Shown: positions 1 to 6,801, counted from the first letter of the stretch. The stretch: DNA of 16,963 nucleotides from DASXTS01 sp036505275 (GCA_036505275.1 DASXTS010000028.1:1-16963), one strand, 5' to 3'. Translations and numbers: made by a program. The notes: generated by a model not told the origin, from the sequence alone.

Positions 1-1481
1 CCGGTGGGCTTGTCGTTGACGTAGAAGTTCCCGGCAGCGAAGCGCAGCCGCTGGTGTGCCTGCTCGACGGCGGCGCGGTCAGTGGCGAAGACGGCGCCAG
101 TGAGGGCATACGGCGCGCTGCGGTCAACCAGGTCCAGCACCTCGGCGAACGCAGGGCCGCCCGCGTCGTCATAGATATAGACGGACAGGATCGGCCCGAA
201 GTATTCGGTGGCGAAGATGTCATGCGTCGGGTCGGCGCCGACGAGCACGGTCGGCTGTACGAAGTAGCCGGTCTCGTCGCTGCAGGTGCCGCCGGCGAGC
301 ACCTCGATGGACGGCTCGCCGGCCACCTTCTCCAGCACGTCGCGGTGCCTGGCGAAGGCCCGTTCGTCGATTACCGCGCCACCGAATTTGGCGAAGTCGG
401 TGACGTCGCCGTACTCGATCGACCTGGTGACGTCGGCCAACCGCGTACGCAGGCCGGCGGTCCACAACGACTTGGGCAGGTATGCGCGGGACGCGGCGGA
501 GCATTTCTGGCCCTGGTATTCGAACGCGCCTCGGACCAGGCCGTTGACCACGGCATCCGGGTCGGCCGACCGATGTGCCACGACGAAGTCCTTGCCACCG
601 GTCTCGCCGACCAGCCGCGGGTAGGCGCGGTAGCCGTCAAGGTGCGCGGCGACGGTGCGCCACAACGCCTTGAACGTGCGGGTCGAGCCGGTGAAATGGA
701 TGCCGCCGAGCTCGGGGTCGATCAGCGCCACGTCGCTGACGGCCGCCCCGTCCCCGGTCACGAGGTTGATCACGCCAGGCGGCAGACCCGCGGCCTCCAG
801 CAGCCGCATGGTGTAGTGCGCGGCGAGCTGCTGAGTCGGCGAGGGCTTCCACACCACTGTGTTGCCCATCAGCGCCGGCGCGGCCGGCAGGTTGCCGGCG
901 ATCGAGGTGAAGTTGAACGGCGCGATGGCCACGACGAAGCCGTCCAGCGGCCGGTGATCCATGCGGTTCCACATCCCCGGCGCGGAGATCGGCTGCTCGG
1001 CCAGGATATGCCGCCCGAAGTACACGTTGAACCGGAAGAAGTCGATCATCTCGCAGGCCGCGTCGATCTCGGCCTGGTACGGCGACTTCGACTGCCCGAG
1101 CATGGTGGCCGCATTGAGCGTGTCCCGCCACGGCCCGGCCAGCAGGTCGGCGGCGCGCAGCAGCACGGCGGCCCGCTCGTCATAGCCCAGCGCCCGCCAG
1201 GCCGGGGCGGCCTCCTTGGCGGCGCGGACGGCCGCGGCCACGTCGTCGTCGGTGGCCTGCGCGCCGGCGCCGAGGACGTGCCGGTGGTCGTGCGGCTGCA
1301 CCACGTCGAAACGCTCGCCGCCGGCCATCCGCTGCTCGCCACCGATGGTCATGGTCAGCTCGGCCTGCTCATTCTCGAGCTCGGCGAGGCGGCGCTGCAG
1401 GGATCTGGTCTCCGCGCTGCCGGGCAGGTACGGGCGGACCGGTTCGTTGGCCGGGGTCGGCGTGCTGGTGACGGCGTCCAC
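1..1481 (-). CDS. pruA: L-glutamate gamma-semialdehyde (1-pyrroline-5-carboxylate) dehydrogenase, 3' end cut by the window edge
   Basis: This is an aldehyde dehydrogenase that oxidises glutamate semialdehyde (P5C) to glutamate with NAD+, the second step of cytosolic proline breakdown. I translated it directly. It starts at GTG 1481 (MDAVTSTPTPANEPV), with GGAG about six bases upstream, and runs 493 codons to the edge; the family is about 540 residues, so roughly 50 C-terminal residues are missing. Visible marks are the N-terminal PruA signature, IAPFNFTSIAGNLPA near residue 186, HFTGSTRTF near 263, the catalytic glutamate in LVGETGGKDF (about E293) and the nucleophilic cysteine in YQGQKCSAASRAY (about C327). 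The last visible residues, NFYVNDKPTG, are the conserved stretch before the C-terminal GGARASG-type motif. A proline dehydrogenase gene often lies next to pruA in actinobacteria, but it would fall outside the window. The identification is firm; the start is well supported. Confidence 0.95.
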   Translation of the reverse strand, partial: MDAVTSTPTPANEPVRPYLPGSAETRSLQRRLAELENEQAELTMTIGGEQRMAGGERFDVVQPHDHRHVLGAGAQATDDDVAAAVRAAKEAAPAWRALGYDERAAVLLRAADLLAGPWRDTLNAATMLGQSKSPYQAEIDAACEMIDFFRFNVYFGRHILAEQPISAPGMWNRMDHRPLDGFVVAIAPFNFTSIAGNLPAAPALMGNTVVWKPSPTQQLAAHYTMRLLEAAGLPPGVINLVTGDGAAVSDVALIDPELGGIHFTGSTRTFKALWRTVAAHLDGYRAYPRLVGETGGKDFVVAHRSADPDAVVNGLVRGAFEYQGQKCSAASRAYLPKSLWTAGLRTRLADVTRSIEYGDVTDFAKFGGAVIDERAFARHRDVLEKVAGEPSIEVLAGGTCSDETGYFVQPTVLVGADPTHDIFATEYFGPILSVYIYDDAGGPAFAEVLDLVDRSAPYALTGAVFATDRAAVEQAHQRLRFAAGNFYVNDKPT

Positions 1482-1547
1482 GGGATCTCCAGGTGACTCA
1501 TGGATGGCCGCTGGTCTGCGGCTGGGCTGCGCTTTTGCTGCGGCTAT

Positions 1548-1568
1548 GCTGCTGTGCTGCTGTGCTGC
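1548..1568. repeat. short GCTGCTGT tandem tract between pruA and the VOC gene
   Basis: The 140-bp gap between the divergent pruA and VOC genes contains an 8-bp unit, GCTGCTGT, at 1548-1555 and 1556-1563, followed by a partial third copy, inside a wider CTG-rich stretch (about 1520-1585). Both genes must have their promoters in this gap. I see no terminator or clear operator here. The tract may simply be slippage-prone low complexity. Confidence 0.5.
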
Positions 1569-1608
1569 GGCGGTTGTGTGCCGCTGGGTTCATCCTGGCA
1601 CGGTGAGC

Positions 1609-1614
1609 TAGCGT
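1609..1614 (+). promoter_or_regulatory. candidate -10 hexamer for leaderless transcription of the VOC gene
   Basis: TAGCGT fits the TANNNT pattern and ends seven bases before the GTG at 1622. That spacing is typical of leaderless actinobacterial genes, in which transcription begins at the start codon. No convincing Shine-Dalgarno sequence precedes this GTG, which agrees with a leaderless message. No clear -35 is visible, so this is a weak call. Confidence 0.3.
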
Positions 1615-1621
1615 TCGGGCC

Positions 1622-2008
1622 GTGGCGCGGGTAACCGGCATCGGCGGAGTGTTCGTGCGTTCGCACGACCCGGCCGCGCTCGCCGCCTGGTACGCCAAGC
1701 ACCTCGGGGTGCCCACCGAGCGCTACGGCGGCGCCACCTTCCACTGGGCCGAGGCCGGCACGGCGGAGCAGCCCGGCTCCACCACCTGGGCCGCCTTCCC
1801 GCTCGACACCACGTACTTCGGCTCGCCCATCCAGCAGGCAATGATCAACTTCAGAGTGGACGACCTGGACGGCCTGCTCGCCTCGCTGCGTGCCGCTGGT
1901 GTCACCGTGCTCGACGACATAGAAGACTCCGAGTACGGCCGCTTCGGGTGGTGCATCGACTGCGAGGGCAACCGTGTCGAGCTCTGGGAACCCGCCACCG
2001 GCATGTAG
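1622..2008 (+). CDS. VOC (glyoxalase/bleomycin-resistance fold) family protein
   Basis: This is a 128-residue protein with one vicinal-oxygen-chelate fold made of two beta-alpha-beta-beta-beta repeats. The N-terminal GIGGVFVRSHDPAALAAWY and the C-terminal GRFGWCIDCEGNRVELWEP are typical of single-domain VOC proteins. The glutamate in NRVELWEP sits where these proteins often hold a metal ligand, and a repeat boundary falls near MINFRVDDLDGLL. Members include glyoxalases, dioxygenases and antibiotic-binding proteins, and the substrate cannot be read from the sequence. The start is GTG 1622, with no evident Shine-Dalgarno and a possible leaderless promoter just upstream. It stands alone on the plus strand, divergent from pruA and convergent with the DUF6912 gene. 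The fold is firm; the function is unknown. Confidence 0.85.
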   Translation: MARVTGIGGVFVRSHDPAALAAWYAKHLGVPTERYGGATFHWAEAGTAEQPGSTTWAAFPLDTTYFGSPIQQAMINFRVDDLDGLLASLRAAGVTVLDDIEDSEYGRFGWCIDCEGNRVELWEPATGM

Positions 2009-2018
2009 CCATCCCTGG

Positions 2019-2123
2019 GCGTGTTCGCCGGTTCGGTCGCGCATGTTGGGCAGTTCGATCGCGCGTGTTCGCCGGTTCGGTCGGGCGGTGTTGGGCGGTG
2101 TTGGGCGGTTCGGTCGGGCGGTG
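2019..2123. repeat. intergenic cluster of short direct repeats (GTTCGGTCG type)
   Basis: Between the convergent VOC and DUF6912 genes a 21-bp sequence (beginning GCGTGTTCGCC and ending GGTTCGGTCG) occurs perfectly at 2019-2039 and 2063-2083. GGTTCGGTCGGGCGGTG occurs at 2074-2090 and 2107-2123, and a 10-bp unit GGCGGTGTTG is tandem at 2085-2094 and 2095-2104. A diverged relative, CAGTTCGATCGCGCGTG, lies at 2051-2067. The array spans most of the gap and has no coding sense in either direction. It looks like a small non-coding repeat family that has duplicated locally. Confidence 0.8.
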
Positions 2124-2150
2124 CAGTGTGCACCTGTGCCCGACGTCCCG

Positions 2151-2178
2151 ACTCATGTGTCCGATCACGCGGACACGC
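2151..2178. repeat. 28-bp intergenic element with hairpin, copy A
   Basis: This segment matches 6742-6769 at 23 of 28 positions with no gap. It contains a perfect inverted repeat, GTGTCCG at 2157-2163 and CGGACAC at 2170-2176, with a six-base loop. It lies between two convergent genes, so the hairpin could also end transcription from either side, although no T-tract follows. The second copy lies between divergent genes, so termination is unlikely to be the common role. Confidence 0.65.
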
Positions 2179-2196
2179 CGGGAAGGAGGGGCGGCG

Positions 2197-2769
2197 TCAC
2201 AGCAGGTCGAGGAGGAAGGGGACCTCCTGCAGCGCGTACCAGGCAAGCTCGTGGTCGTCAGCCTCCCCGAGGGTGAACTCCGCGTCGGGGTCGCCAAGGT
2301 CCGCGGCGTCGACGACCGCGGCGGCGGCACGGACCGCGGCGGCGGCGTCCGGCAGGTCCACGTATACGGCGGCGATGGCCGAACCGGAGACCGGCCCCGG
2401 CAGGGTCACCGCGCCATCGTCCAGGTCGGGCCGCAGGCGCACGCCGTCGACGTCCGCGCACACCACGACTCGCCGCGCCGGCTCGGCGTCCCCGCCGACG
2501 CCCCTGCCGACGTCCCCGCCGACGTCCCCGCCGAAACCCACGCCGACGTCCCTGCCGCCGATGGCGTCCTCGACGGAAGCCAGCAGCCGCAGGGAGGCAC
2601 GGGCCGCATCGGCCATGGCGGCGTACTCGAGCTCCTCGGTGTTCCCGGACGCGTACGACTCGCGCAGCGTCGGCGTGACGGCGAACGCCGTACCACCCAC
2701 CGCCCGCAGCTCCCCGTCGGCCACCAGCCGGCGCAGCATCGATATGGTCGCGGGGACGTAGACGCGCAC
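2197..2769 (-). CDS. DUF6912 family protein of unknown function
   Basis: This 190-residue actinobacterial protein opens with RVYVPATISMLRRLV, then RAVGGTAFAVTP and LEYAAMADAARASLRLL, and ends with DHELAWYALQEVPFLLDLL, features I recognise from DUF6912. No catalytic motif, signal peptide or membrane segment is visible. The start is GTG 2769, whose G is also the last base of the TAG stop of the patatin gene, so translation is probably coupled and the three genes 2197-5140 form one operon. A glycine-, aspartate- and valine-rich insertion near residues 70-93 is encoded by 12-bp repeats and looks like lineage-specific slippage between two conserved halves. The function is unknown; the family assignment is from memory and fairly secure. 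Confidence 0.8.
   Translation of the reverse strand: MRVYVPATISMLRRLVADGELRAVGGTAFAVTPTLRESYASGNTEELEYAAMADAARASLRLLASVEDAIGGRDVGVGFGGDVGGDVGRGVGGDAEPARRVVVCADVDGVRLRPDLDDGAVTLPGPVSGSAIAAVYVDLPDAAAAVRAAAAVVDAADLGDPDAEFTLGEADDHELAWYALQEVPFLLDLL
2490..2561. repeat. six 12-bp tandem repeats inside the DUF6912 gene
   Basis: Six consecutive 12-base units related to CCCCGCCGACGT (2490-2501, 2502-2513, 2514-2525, 2526-2537, 2538-2549, 2550-2561) encode a Gly/Asp/Val-rich stretch on the minus strand. Because the unit is a multiple of three, gain or loss of copies keeps the frame. The repeat lies between the conserved N- and C-terminal parts of the protein and probably forms a flexible loop. Confidence 0.85.
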
Positions 2770-3740
2770 TACGCCGCCTCGAGACCCTGGCGCCAGGCGC
2801 GGGCGGTGGTCCGCAGCGAGGCGTCCAACACCCGGTTGCGACGGCGGTGATCCATCACGTTCCAGCCCATTGCGGAGAGCACCTCGGCGTCCGGAGTGAG
2901 CAGCGTGACCCTGGTGCCGGCCGCGCGCAACCGCACGATCTCGCGCAGGGTGCGGCGGGTGGCCAGCCGGCGAACGCACCGCTCGGTGCGCACCAGCGGA
3001 TGCCACGCGCGGTCCGGGACCCGCAAGCCGAGCGGCATGAGTACGGTCACCTCGTCCAGACCCTCGTCGGCCAGCAGGTCGGCCGAGGTTGTCGAGCACA
3101 CACCGCCATCCACGAATCGCCTACCGCCGATCAGCACCGGCTCGTACCAGCCGGGGATCGAGCAGGATGCGGCGACGGCATACGACAGCTCAGCGGGCGG
3201 CACGCCGTGGGCGGCGCGGCCGAACACGACCCGGCGGCCGCGGTCGTAGTCGGTGGCGACGATCCAGGTGCGCGGCCGAACCGGCCAGTCGTTGCCACCG
3301 GCGGTGAGCCCGCTGACCGCGCCACGCAGCGGCTCGAGCGACCCGCGGCCGCGCAACGCGAACGCGGACAGCACCGCAACCGGCGGGTACGCCCGCGGCC
3401 GCAGCAGCACCCGGGCGGCGAGCTCCGGTGAGCCGAGCCCGAGCGCCGGCAGCGGCGGCAGCGCGCCGCCCGAGGATGAGTCGTGGTCCCAGCTCACGCT
3501 CGGATCACCGGGGTCGCGCTCGCCGCGCAGGTGGCGCAGCAGCGCGGCCGGGTGCAGGCCGCCGCCGATGGCCGCCGCGGCCACCGATCCGGCCGAGGTG
3601 CCGACCACGACCTCGAAGTGCCGCGGGTCGAGGCCGGTGTGCTCGGACCAGGTGGTCAACGCGGCCACCAACCAGTTGTAGCCGAGCACCCCTCCGGCGC
3701 CGAGCACCAGCCCACGCCGGACGTTCTGCGCACCATTCAT
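2769..3740 (-). CDS. patatin-like phospholipase / lipid acyl hydrolase
   Basis: This 323-residue protein has the full patatin Ser-Asp dyad layout. GLVLGAGGVLGYNW at residues 10-23 matches the glycine-rich oxyanion loop, GTSAGS at 47-52 is the nucleophile elbow with Ser49, and DGG at 211-213 holds the catalytic Asp. Such enzymes hydrolyse acyl esters of phospholipids or neutral lipids. No signal peptide or transmembrane helix is apparent, so it probably acts in the cytosol or at a membrane or lipid-droplet surface. The start ATG 3740 overlaps the TGA of the upstream WS/DGAT gene (ATGA), and its own TAG overlaps the start of the DUF6912 gene by one base. Being locked to a triacylglycerol/wax synthase suggests a lipid turnover role; the real substrate is unknown. 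Confidence 0.9.
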   Translation of the reverse strand: MNGAQNVRRGLVLGAGGVLGYNWLVAALTTWSEHTGLDPRHFEVVVGTSAGSVAAAAIGGGLHPAALLRHLRGERDPGDPSVSWDHDSSSGGALPPLPALGLGSPELAARVLLRPRAYPPVAVLSAFALRGRGSLEPLRGAVSGLTAGGNDWPVRPRTWIVATDYDRGRRVVFGRAAHGVPPAELSYAVAASCSIPGWYEPVLIGGRRFVDGGVCSTTSADLLADEGLDEVTVLMPLGLRVPDRAWHPLVRTERCVRRLATRRTLREIVRLRAAGTRVTLLTPDAEVLSAMGWNVMDHRRRNRVLDASLRTTARAWRQGLEAA

Positions 3741-5140
3741 TGCGGCACCGTCCCGACCATCTCCTCGAGCGACTCCTCGATCATCGAGGCCAGCCCGTCC
3801 GCGTCCGTCATGGCGTCCCGATCCGCGTTGAGTCCGTAGTACACCCCGCCGTCGTAGGACGTGATGCCGATCGACACACTCTGGTTCTTGGACAGCGGGA
3901 CCACGGGGAACATCTCCAGCATCCGCGCGCCGGCCGCGTACAGCGGGAACTGCGGTCCAGGCACGTTCGTCACGACCAGGTTGTGGATGCGCTGGGTGAA
4001 GCCGTTGGCCACCCTCGCGCCGAGCGCGTGCATGGTTGGCGGCGCGAACGCGCCGAGCCGCACCAGCACGTCGGCGCCGATGGACTGGCCGGAGTCCTTG
4101 TGCGCGCGCATGGCGTGGCTCACGTGATGCAGCCGGACGATGGGGTTCGGCTCGCCGACCGGCAGGTCCACCAGATATGCGGACACCTTGTTGCCGGGCA
4201 GCCGCGGCCCCCGGCCGGCCGAGTCGTCGCGCACCGACACCGGCGCCATGGCCCTGATCGCGGTCGACGAGGTGACCGCCTCGCCGCGGGAGAGCAGCCA
4301 GTTCCGCAGCGCGCCCGACACCACGGCGAGCACCACGTCGTTGACCGTGCCGCCGTGCGCGGCGCGCACCTTCTTGTAGTCCTCGAGCGGGGTTCGGGCG
4401 GCCGCGAACCGGCGCTGCGTCGTGATCGGCACGTTCAGCGGGCTGCCGGGCGCGGCCCGCGCGGCGGTGCGCAGCGCGTCGAGCACGCCGCCGACCGCGG
4501 TGCCGATCCGGCGAACGGTGGACACCGCGTCCATGGCCGCCGCCCGCACGTTGTCCACCAGCTCGGCCGGTCGCTGCACCGCCTCCCCGGCGGCCTCGAC
4601 CACGAGCTGCAGGCGGCCGGGCTCCGGCCGCGGCAACCATACGTCCGCCGACGTGCTCCGCGGAGTTGGCGTGACATCCAGTATCACCTGGCCGATGTCC
4701 ATCGCGCTGACCCCGTCGACCATGGCGTGGTGGGACTTCGTGATGATCGCGATACGGTTCCTGGCCAGGCCCTCGACCAGGTACACCTCCCACAATGGCC
4801 GGCTGCGGTCGAGCGGCCGCGACATCAGCCTGCCGACCAGCTCGTGCAGCTGCGCCTCGTTGCCCGGCTTGGGCAACGCCGATCGCCGGACGTGGTAGGC
4901 GACGTCGAAGTCCCGGTCGTCCACCCACACCGGCCTGGCCAGGTGTACGGGCACGTTCTTGATCTTCTGACGATATCGCGGCACAGCCATCAACCGCTGC
5001 TCGATGAGGTCGACCAGCCGCTCGTAGTCGAAGCCGGCTCGCGGCCGCCGGAACACCGCCACCGCGCCGATGTGCATGGGCGTGGTCGGCTGCTCCAGGT
5101 AGAGAAACGACGCGTCCAGCGCCGATAGCCGGTCCGGCAT
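3737..5140 (-). CDS. wax ester synthase / diacylglycerol O-acyltransferase (WS/DGAT)
   Basis: This 467-residue protein is of the bifunctional WS/DGAT family (TGS in mycobacteria), which joins acyl-CoA to diacylglycerol or fatty alcohol to make storage lipid at the membrane or lipid-droplet surface. The N-terminus RLSALDASFLYLEQPTTPMH is typical, the catalytic HHAMVDG (HHxxxDG) is at residues 137-143, PLW precedes it near 116, and NVPGPQFPLY and GGVYYGLN lie in the C-terminal half. The length is normal for the family. The start is ATG 5140, with AGGA seven bases upstream; that A-rich box touches a 12-bp palindrome. It is the first gene of a coupled trio with patatin and DUF6912. M. tuberculosis has tgs3 (Rv3234c) at the equivalent place. 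Substrate preference cannot be read from the sequence. Confidence 0.93.
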   Translation of the reverse strand: MPDRLSALDASFLYLEQPTTPMHIGAVAVFRRPRAGFDYERLVDLIEQRLMAVPRYRQKIKNVPVHLARPVWVDDRDFDVAYHVRRSALPKPGNEAQLHELVGRLMSRPLDRSRPLWEVYLVEGLARNRIAIITKSHHAMVDGVSAMDIGQVILDVTPTPRSTSADVWLPRPEPGRLQLVVEAAGEAVQRPAELVDNVRAAAMDAVSTVRRIGTAVGGVLDALRTAARAAPGSPLNVPITTQRRFAAARTPLEDYKKVRAAHGGTVNDVVLAVVSGALRNWLLSRGEAVTSSTAIRAMAPVSVRDDSAGRGPRLPGNKVSAYLVDLPVGEPNPIVRLHHVSHAMRAHKDSGQSIGADVLVRLGAFAPPTMHALGARVANGFTQRIHNLVVTNVPGPQFPLYAAGARMLEMFPVVPLSKNQSVSIGITSYDGGVYYGLNADRDAMTDADGLASMIEESLEEMVGTVPQ

Positions 5141-5150
5141 GCCCAGATCC

Positions 5151-5162
5151 TGACACGTGTCA
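5151..5162. promoter_or_regulatory. perfect 12-bp palindrome TGACACGTGTCA in a divergent promoter region
   Basis: TGACACGTGTCA is a perfect inverted repeat centred in the 32 bp separating the WS/DGAT start (5140, minus) from the TrmH start (5173, plus). Its first base is also the last base of the candidate AGGA ribosome binding site of the WS/DGAT gene. TGACA/TGTCA half-sites are typical of dimeric repressors such as the TetR or GntR families. A protein bound here could block transcription or initiation of both genes. No candidate regulator is encoded in the window. Confidence 0.5.
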
Positions 5163-5172
5163 TGCTGCTTGG

Positions 5173-5943
5173 GTGGTCACTGGAGAACCAGTCTCGCCCA
5201 AGGACCGGTTCGTGACGGTGTACGGGCGCAAACCGGTGCTGGAGGCGCTGGCCGACATCGGGCTCGTGGTGGACAAGGTGCTGCTGGCCGAGAACGCCCG
5301 CGGGCCGGCCGTCCGGCAGATTCTGGACGCCGCGGCCGATCGCGGCGTGCCGGTGCGGCTGGCCTCCGCGCACCGGGTCAAGGTGCTCGCCGGCAATGGC
5401 CGGCACGACCAAGGGGTGCTCGCCGACGTGGTGGCGCCCCGGATGCGGCCGCTGGCGGCGTTCCTCGCGCCAGCGCCTTCGGCGCCGTGTTCGGTGCTGG
5501 TGCTGGACCAGATCACCAACCCGGCCAACGTCGGCATGATCCTGCGCACCGCGACGGCGGCCGGTTTGGACGGCGTCGTGCTGCCCCGGCGGGGGGTGCC
5601 CACCGTTGACCCGCTCGTGGTCAAGGCCTCGGCCGGGGTGGCGTTCCAGGCGCCGGTGCTGCGCTGCGGGACCGCTGCCGAGGCGTGCGCCGCGCTATCC
5701 GCCGCCGGGTTCACCCTGTACGGGCTGGCCGCGGGCGCGCCACATCCGGTGTTCACCGCGCCGCTGGCGGACCTCGCCGCGTTCGTGCTCGGCAACGAGA
5801 CGGACGGCGTATCCGACGCGGTGCGCGCCGCGGTCGACGGGTGGCTGGCCATCCCGATGGCCGGCGGCGTCGAGTCGCTCAACGTGGCCAGTGCCGCCGC
5901 CGTGCTGTGCTTCGAACTCGTGCGGCGGCGTTGTGCACGGTAG
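5173..5943 (+). CDS. TrmH/SpoU family RNA 2'-O-methyltransferase
   Basis: This 256-residue enzyme moves a methyl group from S-adenosylmethionine to a ribose 2'-OH in tRNA or rRNA. A short substrate-binding domain (VYGRKPVLEAL near residue 16) is followed by a SPOUT knot with all three motifs: DQITNPANVGMILRTA at 112-127, LGNETDGVS at 206-214 and IPMAGGVESLNVASAAAV at 227-244. Arg125 and Glu208 are in the expected catalytic and structural places. The start is GTG 5173, giving the conserved PVSPKDRF lead-in. A GTG at 5212 has a better AAGGA seven bases upstream but would remove part of the N-terminal domain. It is divergent from the lipid cassette and convergent with the HAD gene. The RNA target (RlmB-like, TrmH-like or a thiostrepton-resistance type) cannot be settled here. 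Confidence 0.92.
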   Translation: MVTGEPVSPKDRFVTVYGRKPVLEALADIGLVVDKVLLAENARGPAVRQILDAAADRGVPVRLASAHRVKVLAGNGRHDQGVLADVVAPRMRPLAAFLAPAPSAPCSVLVLDQITNPANVGMILRTATAAGLDGVVLPRRGVPTVDPLVVKASAGVAFQAPVLRCGTAAEACAALSAAGFTLYGLAAGAPHPVFTAPLADLAAFVLGNETDGVSDAVRAAVDGWLAIPMAGGVESLNVASAAAVLCFELVRRRCAR

Positions 5944-5980
5944 CCGCTCCCCCGTTTGCTCCGATGATCGTCAACCTCGG

Positions 5981-6646
5981 TCAGACCGGGTCGAAGTCGG
6001 GTGCCAGCGGCACGCCGAAGAGGGTCTCCAGCTCGTCGACAGTTGACTCGAGGGTGGTGTGGTGCACACCGATCATCCCGACCTCGGCGGCGCCGCGGAC
6101 GTTGATGGCGAGATCGTCGACGAAGACGCACTGCTGCGGCGGCACGGCGAGCTGGCGGGCGGTGAGCCGGAAGATTTCCGGCTCTGGCTTGCGCAGGCCG
6201 ACCTCGCCGGAGATCACCACGGCGTCGAACAGTTCGTCCCAACCGTTGCGGTCGTAGTTGCCACCCCATGAGTTGGAGAGCAGGGCGGTGCGCAGCCCAT
6301 GCTGCCGGGCGTTGCGCAGCACGCCGAGCATGCCGGAGTCGGCGCTGAAGCCGGCGAACATCCTGGCCAGGAGGCCTTCCGCAGCCGGACCGGTGCCATC
6401 CGCGGCGCGCAGCCGCTCGGCCAACATGCGCTCGAACTCCGTGGCCGGCAGCCGGCCGGTCTCCAGGTCGTGCGCGGGGCTCGGCGCCGCACCTTCGGTC
6501 ATCCACTCGCGCATCAGCCGGCCGAAGAGCTCGGCAGGTATGCGTTCGGCGCGCATCCAGGCCGCCATGGCGGCGGTGAGCGAGGAGGTGAGCACGCCGC
6601 CGTAGTCGACGATCAGGGCGGTCAGTGGCTGGCGATCACCGGTCAC
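5981..6646 (-). CDS. HAD superfamily hydrolase, DxGG variant
   Basis: This 221-residue haloacid-dehalogenase-like protein has motif I as LIVDYGGVL (Asp14), motif II as LLSNSWG (Ser124), motif III as GLRKPEP (Lys153) and motif IV as VFVDDLAINV (Asp177, Asp178), with a helical cap between motifs I and II. The second Asp of the usual DxD in motif I is glycine, as in a common actinobacterial subgroup annotated as HAD phosphatases. Phosphatase chemistry normally needs that Asp as the general acid/base, so activity should not be assumed. The start GTG 6646 has no clear ribosome binding site, but TACCGT (6658-6653 on the minus strand) ends six bases before it, which may mean leaderless transcription. 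The substrate is unknown. Confidence 0.88.
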   Translation of the reverse strand: MTGDRQPLTALIVDYGGVLTSSLTAAMAAWMRAERIPAELFGRLMREWMTEGAAPSPAHDLETGRLPATEFERMLAERLRAADGTGPAAEGLLARMFAGFSADSGMLGVLRNARQHGLRTALLSNSWGGNYDRNGWDELFDAVVISGEVGLRKPEPEIFRLTARQLAVPPQQCVFVDDLAINVRGAAEVGMIGVHHTTLESTVDELETLFGVPLAPDFDPV

Positions 6647-6741
6647 ACCGCCACGGTAACTCGGCGACGCTCGCACGGCGCTCGCGTAAGCGGCGGCCGC
6701 GCCTCGTTTTAGGCACGGCCAGCGTTGTGCCAAATCTGCCA

Positions 6742-6769
6742 ACTCGTGTGTACCAACGCGCGGACACGC
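6742..6769. repeat. 28-bp intergenic element, copy B
   Basis: This segment aligns without gaps to 2151-2178, with 23 of 28 identical bases. The shared frame is ACTC, then TGTGT, and a common CGCGGACACGC end. In this copy the inverted repeat is weakened, because GTGTACC replaces GTGTCCG, while the right half is intact. It is immediately followed by, and partly included in, the 22-bp tandem duplication. Confidence 0.65.
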
Positions 6770-6801
6770 GGTGCCGGGCGCGCGGACACGCGGTGCACGG
6801 C
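6758..6801. repeat. 22-bp tandem duplication (GCGCGGACACGCGGTGC)
   Basis: The 17-bp sequence GCGCGGACACGCGGTGC is present at 6758-6774 and again at 6780-6796. The full 22-bp units 6758-6779 and 6780-6801 agree at 20 of 22 bases. The first unit is the right half of the 28-bp element copy B, so the duplication extended an existing element. It lies about 120 bp upstream of the Rv3235-like gene. Confidence 0.8.

Noticed and set aside
54..1496. 480-residue plus-strand open frame over pruA
   Set aside because: The minus strand encodes a clear aldehyde dehydrogenase with catalytic Glu and Cys; the plus frame is its shadow.
2019..2123. CRISPR array
   Set aside because: The units are short, unevenly spaced and partly overlapping, with no unique spacers of constant length and no cas genes nearby.
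1948..2850. 300-residue plus-strand frame covering the intergenic repeats and DUF6912
   Set aside because: It runs through repeats and antisense of a recognised protein; there is no conserved segment.
2769..5156. single 795-residue minus-strand frame apparently fusing the patatin to an upstream domain
   Set aside because: Upstream of ATG 3740 this frame reads out-of-frame through the WS/DGAT gene and is Arg/Gly-rich nonsense. The patatin begins at 3740, with an ATGA overlap.
5944..5980. terminator between the convergent TrmH and HAD genes
   Set aside because: I found no stem longer than about five base pairs in this 37-bp gap, so no terminator is called.
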